Shown here: positions 57,502-64,000 of the stretch, piece after piece
Numbering within the stretch: position 1 is the first letter of the stretch
Layout: each line of letters opens with the position of its first letter
From: Microbacterium sp. p3-SID336
GTDB taxonomy: Bacteria; Actinomycetota; Actinomycetes; Actinomycetales; Microbacteriaceae
Reading direction: 5' to 3'
Length of the DNA stretch: 64,000 nucleotides
NCBI RefSeq assembly: GCF_025143365.1
Contig: NZ_JALXPE010000015.1
Coordinates: 1 to 64,000 of the forward strand
The notes under the pieces: model-generated
The model's input: the letters and a program-made list of their open reading frames with translations, nothing else
Told to the model about the DNA's origin: nothing
Database searches by the model: none
Translations under genes and position numbers: made by a program

Positions 57502-58491
57502 TCATCCCCGACGGGAGTGCAGTGCGGCGGCGGTCACGCCGACCCCGCGGTCTCGGTCTCGAGCGAAGACGGCGAGCACGTCCGCGGCGGCCGCCCCCGG
57601 GATGTCCGCCAGCACGGCGACCAGTCGCCTGCGGGCACCCACGTCCGACTCCGCTGCGGCCTCGCCCACCGCGGCGGCGATGCCAGCGGCCGTGGTCGGG
57701 TCGACGGCGAGCCCTGCCAACGCCTCGCCGGCCGCTACGTCCTCGAACCCGCCGGCGACCTGTGCCACGAGCCCTCCGATCATGGAGGCGTCGCCGGCGC
57801 GAGCCCGCAGCACCCGTGCGCGGGCACGGATCCGAGGGTCCGGATCCGCCGCCCGTGCTCCCAGGGCCTCGCGGCTGGCGTCCGAATCGATCTTCTCCAG
57901 TGCGGCGAGGGCCCGGTACCGATGCTGCTCGTCCGGGTCGTCGAGTGCTGCCAAGAGGGCCGGGACAGCGTCGTCGCCCCGCCGAGCCACAGCCCAGGCG
58001 AGGGCACCGGCGGCATTCGTGTCGTCCTCTCGCAGCAGTGCGTCGACCAGCACCCCGGCCGGGGCGTCAGCGGGGCCGGCCACCAGTGCTCTGCGCTGTC
58101 GCTCGGAGGCGTCGGCGGCCTGCAGACCCCGCATCAGCTCGACGGTGCGCAGCGCCGCATCCCAGTCCTGCGGCTTCCCCGCCCGCACCCGCTCTAGGCG
58201 CTGCGCGAGTTCCTGCAGCTCCGCCAGCCGTTCGCGTGTGCGCAGCAGCAGGCGGGAGAGCGCCTCGGCCGGAGAGAAGGTCGCATCGTCCAGTGCCGCA
58301 GCCACGTCGGACAGGGGGATGCCGAGCGAACGCAGGTTCTCGATGTGCACAAGCCGACGCAGGTCCTGCTCCGTATAGTCGCGGTAGCCGCCGCTGGTGC
58401 GCGCGGCAGGCGTCAGCAGGCCGATACGGTCGTAGTGCCGCAGCATGCGCGCGCTGATGCCGGAGCGCGCAGAGACCTCACCGATGCGCAC
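57502..58491 (-). CDS. MerR-family regulator fused to HEAT repeats
   Basis: A 329-residue protein. The MerR winged helix is MRIGEVSARSGISARMLRHYDRIGLL followed by GGYRDYTEQDLRRLVHIENLRSLGIPLSDV. A coiled-coil dimerisation helix lies near 80-105. Residues ~125-329 form HEAT-like alpha-helical repeats (VPALLAALDDPDEQHRYRALAALEKI and similar). Ordinary MerR effector domains are shorter; here the sensor seems to be a HEAT solenoid, possibly binding the companion HEAT protein. Starts 2 nt after the stop of the upstream HEAT gene on the same strand. Confidence 0.85.
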   Translation of the reverse strand: MRIGEVSARSGISARMLRHYDRIGLLTPAARTSGGYRDYTEQDLRRLVHIENLRSLGIPLSDVAAALDDATFSPAEALSRLLLRTRERLAELQELAQRLERVRAGKPQDWDAALRTVELMRGLQAADASERQRRALVAGPADAPAGVLVDALLREDDTNAAGALAWAVARRGDDAVPALLAALDDPDEQHRYRALAALEKIDSDASREALGARAADPDPRIRARARVLRARAGDASMIGGLVAQVAGGFEDVAAGEALAGLAVDPTTAAGIAAAVGEAAAESDVGARRRLVAVLADIPGAAAADVLAVFARDRDRGVGVTAAALHSRRG

Positions 58492-58493
58492 GG

Positions 58494-59165
58494 TCAGTCC
58501 TGTTCGACCGGGGGCGCCGCGCGCAGTGCGACGACGCGCTCCGCCTCGGCGACGGCGGCGGCGAAGTCGTCCTCCGGCGACTCGATGAGGTGCCGCGTGG
58601 CGAGCGCGTGCGCGCGCACCTCCGGGTCGGGATGGTCTTCGGCGGCTGCGGCGGCGGCGGTGCCCGCGTCGCCGAGCAGGGCGATCGCTCTACTCAGGCT
58701 GCGCTGCAGTGCGAGGTCTCCGCGACCGAGCTCGCCGATCAACTCCCGGGCGAGGTCGTGATGCTGCGCGACGGGCGCAAGGCCTGCCGCGGCGCGCCAG
58801 GCTGCCCGCGCCACTTCGGGATCGTCGTCATGGAGCAGCGACGGCGTGATGGCGGTCGCCGCCCGCGCGTCGCCGATCTTCGACAGCGTGTGCAGCGCCT
58901 GGCTTCGCGCCTGCGGCTCGGACGACGTCAGCTCCTGCACGAGCAGGTCGACGGAGATGGCGGAGTCCTGCCGCGTGAGCGCCCACGTGAGCATGTCGCG
59001 CACGAAGAAGTCGGGCTCCACGGCGCATCGTGCGATCAGCACGGGAATGAACGCCTGATCGGGACTGGTTCCGGCCGTGAGAGCGGCCTGCAGACGCGCG
59101 GAGGAGCTCGGCGCCTGCAGGGCGCGGTCGAGTCGGGCGGCGTGTGATTCGGTTCGTGCAGTCAT
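58494..59165 (-). CDS. HEAT-repeat protein
   Basis: A 223-residue all-helical protein made of HEAT-like repeats (FIPVLIARCAVEPDFFVRDMLTWAL; LVQELTSSEPQARSQALHTLSKIGDARA; LLHDDDPEVARAAWRAAAG). No catalytic motif. ATG 59165 chosen, with GGAGG (the complement of CCTCC at 59173-59177) 7 nt upstream on the minus strand. First gene of a two-gene operon with the MerR-HEAT regulator; a MerR-type operator-promoter lies just upstream. Partner or sensor role inferred. Confidence 0.8.
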   Translation of the reverse strand: MTARTESHAARLDRALQAPSSSARLQAALTAGTSPDQAFIPVLIARCAVEPDFFVRDMLTWALTRQDSAISVDLLVQELTSSEPQARSQALHTLSKIGDARAATAITPSLLHDDDPEVARAAWRAAAGLAPVAQHHDLARELIGELGRGDLALQRSLSRAIALLGDAGTAAAAAAEDHPDPEVRAHALATRHLIESPEDDFAAAVAEAERVVALRAAPPVEQD

Positions 59166-59194
59166 GGGGCACCTCCACCGACCATCCCACACCC

Positions 59195-59214
59195 TGTCAC
59201 GGTGACAAGGTCAA
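59195..59214 (-). promoter_or_regulatory. MerR-type operator in the HEAT/MerR promoter
   Basis: On the minus strand TTGACC (complement of 59209-59214) forms a -35 box immediately followed by the palindrome TGTCAC-C-GTGACA (complement of 59195-59207). A palindrome filling the -35/-10 spacer is typical of MerR-regulated promoters. Autoregulation by the downstream MerR gene is likely. Confidence 0.65.
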
Positions 59215-59251
59215 GCAGCCCTGCCGCATGCATCGCCGTGTCCGCGCGGCG

Positions 59252-59257
59252 TACCCT
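59252..59257 (+). promoter_or_regulatory. -10 box upstream of pncA
   Basis: TACCCT ends 6 nt before ATG 59264. GGAGG is also present in this gap, so either leaderless or leadered initiation is possible. Confidence 0.4.
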
Positions 59258-59263
59258 CGGAGG

Positions 59264-59845
59264 ATGAGCAGAGCGCTTCTCATCGTCGATGTGCAGAACG
59301 ACTTCACGGAGGGTGGTGCGCTCGCGGTCGCGGGAGGCGACGCCGTCGCCGCCGCGGTCTCGGAGTATCTCTCCGTCCATGCGGCGGACTACGCCGTGAT
59401 CGTGGCGTCGCGGGACTGGCACGACGCGGAGGGGGACAACGGCGGACACTTCGCCGCCGCGCCCGACTTCGTGGACTCCTGGCCGGTGCACTGCGTCGCC
59501 GGCACCGCGGGCGCCGAGTACGACCCGCTGCTGGACACGGAGGCGGTCACCCACCACGTGCGCAAGGGGCAGGGGCGCCCGGCGTACTCCCTGTTCGAGG
59601 GAACGACGGAGGCCGGCGAGACGGTGGGGGCGGTCCTCAGCGCCGCAGGAGTGGTCGCGGCTGACGTCGTCGGCATCGCGACGGACCACTGCGTGCGCGC
59701 GTCGGCCCTCGACGCCATCGCGCACGGCGTGCGGGTGCGCATCCTCACCGACCTCATCGCGGGCGTCGCACCGGAGCCGAGCGAAGCGGCGCTCGCCGAG
59801 CTCGTCCATGCCGGGGCCGAACTCGTCGCGAGCGGGAACCCATGA
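59264..59845 (+). CDS. pncA: Nicotinamidase / isochorismatase-family hydrolase
   Basis: A 193-residue cysteine hydrolase. Catalytic Asp in ALLIVDVQNDFTEGG, metal-binding motif SRDWHD, catalytic Lys in HHVRKGQG and catalytic Cys in GIATDHCVRASALDA. Converts nicotinamide to nicotinic acid for NAD salvage. ATG 59264 chosen; upstream in-frame sequence lies over the MerR operator. Stop overlaps the next start. Confidence 0.92.
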   Translation: MSRALLIVDVQNDFTEGGALAVAGGDAVAAAVSEYLSVHAADYAVIVASRDWHDAEGDNGGHFAAAPDFVDSWPVHCVAGTAGAEYDPLLDTEAVTHHVRKGQGRPAYSLFEGTTEAGETVGAVLSAAGVVAADVVGIATDHCVRASALDAIAHGVRVRILTDLIAGVAPEPSEAALAELVHAGAELVASGNP

Positions 59846-60375
59846 GCGGCAGCGTCCTGCTGCTGCGCGCCGTGAACGTGAGCGGTCGCAACAGCGTGCC
59901 GATGGTGCGCCTGCGCGAGCTCGTGGCCGCGCGGACCGGGCTGGAGGAGGTCTCCACCTTTATCGCGAGCGGCAACATCCTGTGCGCGACCCCGGCGGAT
60001 GCGATCGCGGCCTGTGCTGCCGTCCGGGCGCTGATCGCGGCGGAGTTCGGGGTGGACACCCCGGTGATCCACCGCACGCACGCGGAGCTGCAGGCCTCGG
60101 AGGCGGCGCAGCCGTTTCCCGAAGGGGAGCTGAAGCGGGTGCACGCCATGTTCCTGGAGGGCCCGCCCGCGAAGGGGGCGATGGAGGCGCTGCGCGAACG
60201 GCTCGTGCCGGGGGAGCGGCTGGCCCTCGTGGGGCAGGATCTGTGGATCGACTATGCCGAGGGCGGCGTGCACTCCACGAAGCTCACGAAGGCGGTGCTC
60301 GACCGGGCGCTCGGGGTGGCCGGCACCGCGCGCAACCTCCGGACGACGCGGAAGCTCATCGAGCTGACCGCCTAG
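59842..60375 (+). CDS. DUF1697 protein
   Basis: A 177-residue protein with the family features LLRAVNVSGRNSVPMVRLRELV, TFIASGNILCATP and the end VHSTKLTKAVLDRALGVAGTARNLRTTRKLIEL. DUF1697 has no established function. ATGA overlap with pncA gives a two-gene unit. The stop overlaps the stop of the convergent small gene. Confidence 0.9.
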   Translation: MSGSVLLLRAVNVSGRNSVPMVRLRELVAARTGLEEVSTFIASGNILCATPADAIAACAAVRALIAAEFGVDTPVIHRTHAELQASEAAQPFPEGELKRVHAMFLEGPPAKGAMEALRERLVPGERLALVGQDLWIDYAEGGVHSTKLTKAVLDRALGVAGTARNLRTTRKLIELTA

Positions 60376-60596
60376 CGCCAGCGCTCCGGGCTGACCGCGA
60401 TCGTGCGGCTGACGGGACTCGGCGGCGTCTGCGCGTGGGCGAGGAGATCGACGCGGCGGGTGTCGCAGCCGGCGCAGCGCACGTAGAGCACCGTGCCGTC
60501 GCTGGTGGGGTGGCGCGATTCCACGAGCCAGGCGTGCTCGTGGGTCAGGGCGGGGGGCAGCGGGTGCGGGATCGGGAGGGTGTCGGGGGTGGGCAT
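60372..60596 (-). CDS. Small hypothetical protein with CxxC
   Basis: A 74-residue reading frame from ATG 60596: Pro-rich start, then HEHAWLVESRHPTSDGTVLYVRCAGCDTRRVDL with a single CxxC. It resembles short actinobacterial proteins with a partial zinc-ribbon look. No clear ribosome binding site. Convergent with and abutting the DUF1697 gene. Could be a real gene; I do not recognise a function. Confidence 0.5.
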   Translation of the reverse strand: MPTPDTLPIPHPLPPALTHEHAWLVESRHPTSDGTVLYVRCAGCDTRRVDLLAHAQTPPSPVSRTIAVSPERWR

Positions 60597-60621
60597 GAGA
60601 CCAGCGTGATGTAATGGTCTT

Positions 60622-61140
60622 ATGCATCTCAACCCTTACGGCGAGTATGCCGTGCTGCTGGCCGCGTCACTGGCGAACGACTGGCCAGACGACCGCGAGG
60701 GGATCGAGCAGCGCACGCTCGCTCTAGGCATGACGCAGACGTTCCCCGCCGCCGAGGGCGATCACGCCGAAGTCCGAGCCGTGATCGACGAGTGGCTCCG
60801 CATCGTTGACGAACCCGATGCCGACGCACGCGCCGCGATGCTCAACGCACAACTGGCCTCCGCGGGGGCGTATCCCCGACTCGTCGACCACGACGGCGAA
60901 GGCTGGCATCTGCACTACCGCGACGACGTGCGCTCGCTGCCGTTCGTGCTGCGCGCCACCATCAACCTCGGCACCGCGCTGCATCTGGTGACGCGGGGCA
61001 TGCACCGGCTCGGGCGCTGCGAGGCCGGCCCCTGCCGCAACGTGGTGGCCGACGTGACGCGCAACGGCCGCCAGCGGTTCTGCTCCGTGAGGTGCGCGAA
61101 CCGGGCGGCCGTGCGGCGCCACAGGGCGCGCGTCAGCTGA
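60622..61140 (+). CDS. CGNR zinc-finger protein
   Basis: A 172-residue protein. The C-terminus holds a CGNR-type zinc finger: LGRCEAGPCRNVVADVTRNGRQRFCSVRCANRAAVRRHRARVS, with Cys pairs and CANR in place of CGNR. The N-terminal part (HLNPYGEYAVLLAASLAND) is the usual stress-induced/ABATE-like domain. Probably a transcription regulator. Start at ATG 60622 with no clear ribosome binding site; ends 2 nt before the stop of the convergent PfpI-like gene. Confidence 0.87.
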   Translation: MHLNPYGEYAVLLAASLANDWPDDREGIEQRTLALGMTQTFPAAEGDHAEVRAVIDEWLRIVDEPDADARAAMLNAQLASAGAYPRLVDHDGEGWHLHYRDDVRSLPFVLRATINLGTALHLVTRGMHRLGRCEAGPCRNVVADVTRNGRQRFCSVRCANRAAVRRHRARVS

Positions 61141-61142
61141 GG

Positions 61143-61688
61143 TCAGGCGGTCTGACCGGCGTGCTTTCCCTCGCCGATCTCCTCGACCAGCTTCGCGTTG
61201 AACGCGGGGAGGTCGTCGGGGGTGCGGCTGGAGACGAGGCCCTCGTCCACCACGACCTCCTCGTCGACCCACGACGCTCCGGCGTTGCGCAGGTCGGTCT
61301 TCAGGCTGGGGTAGCTCGTGATGGTCCTGCCGTCGACCACACCCGCCTCGATGAGGATCCAGGCGCCGTGGCAGATCACGCCGACCGGCTTGTGCTGCGC
61401 GAAGAAGGCCCGCGCCAGCTCGATCGAGGCCTGGTCCATGCGCAGATGGTCGGCGTTCACGACGCCGCCGGGCAGCACGAGCGCATCGAACTGGTCGGCC
61501 GACGCGTCGGCGGCCTTCAGGTCGACCGGCTGCTCATGTCCGTTCTTGCCGGTGATGGCAGCGCCGTCCGGGGCGATGAGCGTCGCGCTCGCGCCCTCGG
61601 CGGTCACGGCTTCCCAGGGGCTGGTCAGCTCGCTGTCCTCGAATCCGTCCGTCGCCAGGAATGCCACGCGGTTTCCGGTGAGAGTCAT
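61143..61688 (-). CDS. DJ-1/PfpI-family protein (type 1 glutamine amidotransferase fold)
   Basis: A 181-residue protein of the PfpI/YhbO family. RVAFLATDGFEDSELTSPWEAV opens the fold with the conserved Glu; the nucleophile-elbow Cys is in PVGVICHGAWILIEAGVV, with His next to it. Members are glyoxalase III or protein/nucleotide deglycase-type stress proteins; which applies is not decided here. Start ATG 61688 preceded by AAAGGA on the minus strand. Confidence 0.9.
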   Translation of the reverse strand: MTLTGNRVAFLATDGFEDSELTSPWEAVTAEGASATLIAPDGAAITGKNGHEQPVDLKAADASADQFDALVLPGGVVNADHLRMDQASIELARAFFAQHKPVGVICHGAWILIEAGVVDGRTITSYPSLKTDLRNAGASWVDEEVVVDEGLVSSRTPDDLPAFNAKLVEEIGEGKHAGQTA

Positions 61689-61802
61689 GGTCCGTCCTTT
61701 CGGTGGGGAGTCGCCCTGTTCCGGGGACGACTCGACCCTCTCGCGGAGTGCGGTCTCACGGAAGGGGGTGGTCCGTCGGCGGTGCGGATGATACGAGGAG
61801 GG

Positions 61803-62597
61803 TCAGGCGAGGTCCCGCTGGAGCGGCACGAGCAGTCCGGCACCTGCGCCGACCAGGGCGTACACGGCCAGCAGCGCGGCACCGGCGAGCGGTGGAAGCA
61901 GGACGGCGGTCCCCAGCGGCACCTGCGTGGCCAGGGCATCGGTGAGGAGGGTGAAGTCGGTGAGCGCGGCCGTCGCTCCGCCGGGGAGGTAGGGGTAGAC
62001 GTGATTGAGTCCGGGCAGGAGCATCAGCACCGGCTCGAGGAAGTAGAAGTACCCGACCACGATGCCGATGGCGAGGAGCTGATGGCGGGCCAGTGCGCCG
62101 ATCGCCACCCCGAGCACGGTGTAGACGGCTGCTGCGGCAGCGAGCTGGAGCAGCATGGTCGCGAGGGTGCCGACGCCCACGCCGAGGGTGACGCCGCGAA
62201 GAGTTGCGGCGCCCAGGAGTGCGAGTGCCGAGGCGAGGGCCGCGGTGAGTCCGTACCCCAGTCCGAGCAGGACGTAGACCGCGAGCTTCGCGGCGAGCAG
62301 CCGTCCGCGTTGCGGGACGGCGAGGAACGTGGTGCCGATCGTCCGGTGGCGGTACTCGCTGGTGATGGCGATGGTGCCGAGGAGTGCGGGGACGAACAGC
62401 AGCAGGCCGCTCAGCCCGACGACGAAGCTGACGCCCTCGGCTGTGTCGATGCCGGGCAGCGGGGGAGTGGAGTGCTCGGGCCCGATCAGGGCGAGCAGTC
62501 CCGTGAGGCCGGCGCCGCTCGCCGACGCGGCGATCAGCGCCCACAGCGGGAGGCGGGTGGAGAACAGGCGGATCGCTTCGCCGCGCAGCAGATTCAT
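61803..62597 (-). CDS. ABC transporter permease
   Basis: A 264-residue membrane protein with about six spans (LWALIAASASGAGLTGLLALI; FVVGLSGLLLFVPALLGTIAI; LAVYVLLGLGYGLTAALASALALLGA; LLQLAAAAAVYTVLGVAIGAL; LLAIGIVVGYFYFLEPVLMLLP; a final one near the end). ABC-2 type, with the coupling segment SEYRHRTIGTTFLAVPQRGRL. ATG overlaps the upstream ATPase stop. Substrate unknown; antibiotic or lipid export is common for such pairs. Confidence 0.87.
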   Translation of the reverse strand: MNLLRGEAIRLFSTRLPLWALIAASASGAGLTGLLALIGPEHSTPPLPGIDTAEGVSFVVGLSGLLLFVPALLGTIAITSEYRHRTIGTTFLAVPQRGRLLAAKLAVYVLLGLGYGLTAALASALALLGAATLRGVTLGVGVGTLATMLLQLAAAAAVYTVLGVAIGALARHQLLAIGIVVGYFYFLEPVLMLLPGLNHVYPYLPGGATAALTDFTLLTDALATQVPLGTAVLLPPLAGAALLAVYALVGAGAGLLVPLQRDLA

Positions 62598-63328
62598 CGG
62601 TGGGCTCCTTCGGTGGTGTGTGCGAGGAAGGCGTCCTCGAGGGTGCGGCCGTGCGCCGCGAACTCCTCGATCGGCCCGGACCAGGCGATCCGGCCGCGGT
62701 CGATCAGCACGAGGTCGTCGATGCTGAGCTGCAGCTCGCTGAGCACGTGGCTGGAGAGCAGGACCGTGCCGCCGCGCGCGGCGAAGTCTCGGAGGAACGA
62801 GCGCAGCCAGACGATGCCGGCGGGGTCGAGGCCGTTCGACGGCTCGTCGAGAAGGAGCACACGCGGATCGCCGAGGAGAGCGGTCGCCAGGGCGAGGCGC
62901 TGCCGCATGCCGGTGGAGAAGCCGCCGACGCGGCGCCGGGCGGCGTCCTGCAGGTCGGTGAGCATCAGCACCTCGCCGACACGGGCGGTGTCGTGGCCGC
63001 CGAGCGCGGCGTAGGTGCGCAGGTGGTCCTCGGCCGTGGTCCCGGGGTGGGCGGCCGCGAGGTCGAGCATCGCGCCGACGATGCTGCTCGGGCGGGTGAG
63101 GCGGCGGTACGGGGTTCCGCCGAACAGCGCGGTCCCCCGGTCGGGCCGGACCAGGCCCAGCATCATGCGCAGCGTGGTGGACTTGCCGGCGCCGTTCGGG
63201 CCGAGGAAGCCGGTCACCCGTCCGACCTCGGCGCGGAAGGAGACCTCGTCCACCGCGACGACCTCGCCGTATCGCTTGCTGAGGCCGGCGACCTCGATGG
63301 TGATGCCGGTGGGGGACGGGACGGTCAT
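62594..63328 (-). CDS. ABC transporter ATPase
   Basis: A complete 244-residue ATPase: Walker [18 protein letters not shown], signature FSTGMRQRLALATALL, Walker B RVLLLDEPSNGLDPAGI, H-loop LSSHVLSELQ. Belongs to the same subfamily as the frameshifted ATPase at 7977 and serves as an internal reference for what an intact copy looks like. ATG 63328 with GGAGCTC upstream. Divergent from the regulator at 63399. Confidence 0.93.
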   Translation of the reverse strand: MTVPSPTGITIEVAGLSKRYGEVVAVDEVSFRAEVGRVTGFLGPNGAGKSTTLRMMLGLVRPDRGTALFGGTPYRRLTRPSSIVGAMLDLAAAHPGTTAEDHLRTYAALGGHDTARVGEVLMLTDLQDAARRRVGGFSTGMRQRLALATALLGDPRVLLLDEPSNGLDPAGIVWLRSFLRDFAARGGTVLLSSHVLSELQLSIDDLVLIDRGRIAWSGPIEEFAAHGRTLEDAFLAHTTEGAHR

Positions 63329-63361
63329 GGAGCTCCTTGGGACGTAGGATCGAAGTATCGC

Positions 63362-63388
63362 TGAGAACATTATCACGATGAGAACAAT
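63362..63388 (+). promoter_or_regulatory. Direct repeats in the divergent regulator/ABC promoter region
   Basis: TGAGAACAT (63362-63370) and TGAGAACAAT (63379-63388) are near-identical direct repeats with 17-bp period. They lie in the 70-bp space between the ABC operon and the HTH regulator start, a likely operator. Confidence 0.5.
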
Positions 63389-63398
63389 GGAGCATCGC

Positions 63399-63980
63399 AT
63401 GAACCGATCCGCGCCGATGGCCGACGTCGTCCTGCACCCCGTCCGCCTGCGGATCATCCTGCAGTTCGGCGGCCGCGAGCTCACGACGGCCGAGCTGCGC
63501 CGCGCCCTGCCCGACGTCACGCAGGCCACGCTCTACCGTCATGTCTCGGCACTCGTCGACGCCGGCATCCTCGTGGTCGTGCAGGAGCGGAAGGTCCGCG
63601 GGGCCATCGAGCGCACGCTGGCCCTCGGCGACCGCATGGCGCACGTGGACGAGCACGCCATGGGCGCGATGGAGGACGCCAGGCTCCGCACCGCGTTCCT
63701 CACGTTCCTCGGTGAACTCGGCGCGGGGTTCGACCGCTTCCTCTCCGACCCTGACACGTCGTCGCGAGGCTTCGCCGGCTTCGGGCAGACGCCGCTTCAT
63801 GTCACGGAGGCCGACCTCGGCGTGATCCAGCACGGGCTCACCGAGCTCCTGGCGCCCTACCGCGACCCGGACCGTGAGGGCGTGCGCCGCGTGGACCTCG
63901 CCACCGTGGTGATCCCGCACACTCCCGCGGGGGACGGCGCATCCGACGAGAGCGACGCAGCGACGCCGACGGGGGGATGA
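63399..63980 (+). CDS. Winged-helix transcriptional regulator
   Basis: A 193-residue protein with an ArsR/PadR-like winged helix (VVLHPVRLRIILQFGGRELTTAELRRALPDVTQATLYRHVSALVDAGILVVV) and an alpha-helical C-terminal part. Its start is placed at ATG 63399, 6 nt after GGAG; ATGs at 63378 and 63387 are in frame but would put coding sequence over the direct repeats. Divergently transcribed from the ABC operon, so it probably represses it. The last residues are Asp/Ala/Thr-rich. Confidence 0.85.
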   Translation: MNRSAPMADVVLHPVRLRIILQFGGRELTTAELRRALPDVTQATLYRHVSALVDAGILVVVQERKVRGAIERTLALGDRMAHVDEHAMGAMEDARLRTAFLTFLGELGAGFDRFLSDPDTSSRGFAGFGQTPLHVTEADLGVIQHGLTELLAPYRDPDREGVRRVDLATVVIPHTPAGDGASDESDAATPTGG

Positions 63981-64000
63981 CGGTGGGCCCCGTGGGGCTC

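Overview
This 64 kb window is a chromosomal segment of a high-GC actinobacterium, most likely Microbacterium or a close relative in Microbacteriaceae. The signs are very GC-rich codon use, many GTG starts and start/stop overlaps (ATGA, GTGA), a 6C small RNA beside a tad pilus locus, a class A penicillin-binding protein with PASTA domains, a Lys/Ala-rich topoisomerase I tail, and a daptide-type RiPP cluster, a class first characterised in Microbacterium. Species identity is inference. No phage, insertion sequence, CRISPR array or replication origin was seen.

Region 1 (1-10148): after tRNA-Ser(GGA) lies a single-strand block of 12 genes that reads as a daptide (C-terminally aminated RiPP) cluster. 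It has two paralogous recognition-type proteins, a class III aminotransferase, a dehydrogenase-like oxidative decarboxylase, three small precursor peptides ending in Thr, a SAM methyltransferase, an M50-type intramembrane protease, and an ABC exporter (one ATPase, two permeases). By analogy with characterised daptides, the C-terminal Thr would be oxidatively decarboxylated, transaminated and N,N-dimethylated, the leader removed by the protease and the product exported. The exporter ATPase gene carries an apparent one-base deletion. This block is the most notable system in the window.

Region 2 (10149-30733), housekeeping: tRNA hydroxylase trhO; a MoxR/DUF58/transglutaminase operon on the minus strand; SRP RNA; rhomboid protease and a lysozyme-like wall protein; pta-ackA; beta-phosphoglucomutase with a GH65 disaccharide phosphorylase; dnaX-recR-EamA transporter; lysC and asd.

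Region 3 (30734-47347): a noncoding stretch with tandem repeats and palindromes; a 1338-residue secreted multidomain protein; mqo-tdk; a FadR-type regulator with two palindromic operators and lldD; VanZ/HAD genes; tRNA-Pro(CGG); a metallophosphoesterase and bifunctional PBP; DUF4177 and RidA genes; acs.

Region 4 (47348-64000): 6C RNA and a compact tad pilus locus; topA-tmk-holB; a lipoprotein peptidase; tRNA-Thr(CGT); a MerR/HEAT-repeat pair; nicotinamidase and small genes; a PfpI-like protein; and an ABC transporter divergent from its probable regulator.

A recurring signal is a -10-like hexamer exactly 6 nt before the start codon (trhO, rhomboid, pta, dnaX, mqo, tadA, holB, pncA), pointing to widespread leaderless transcription.
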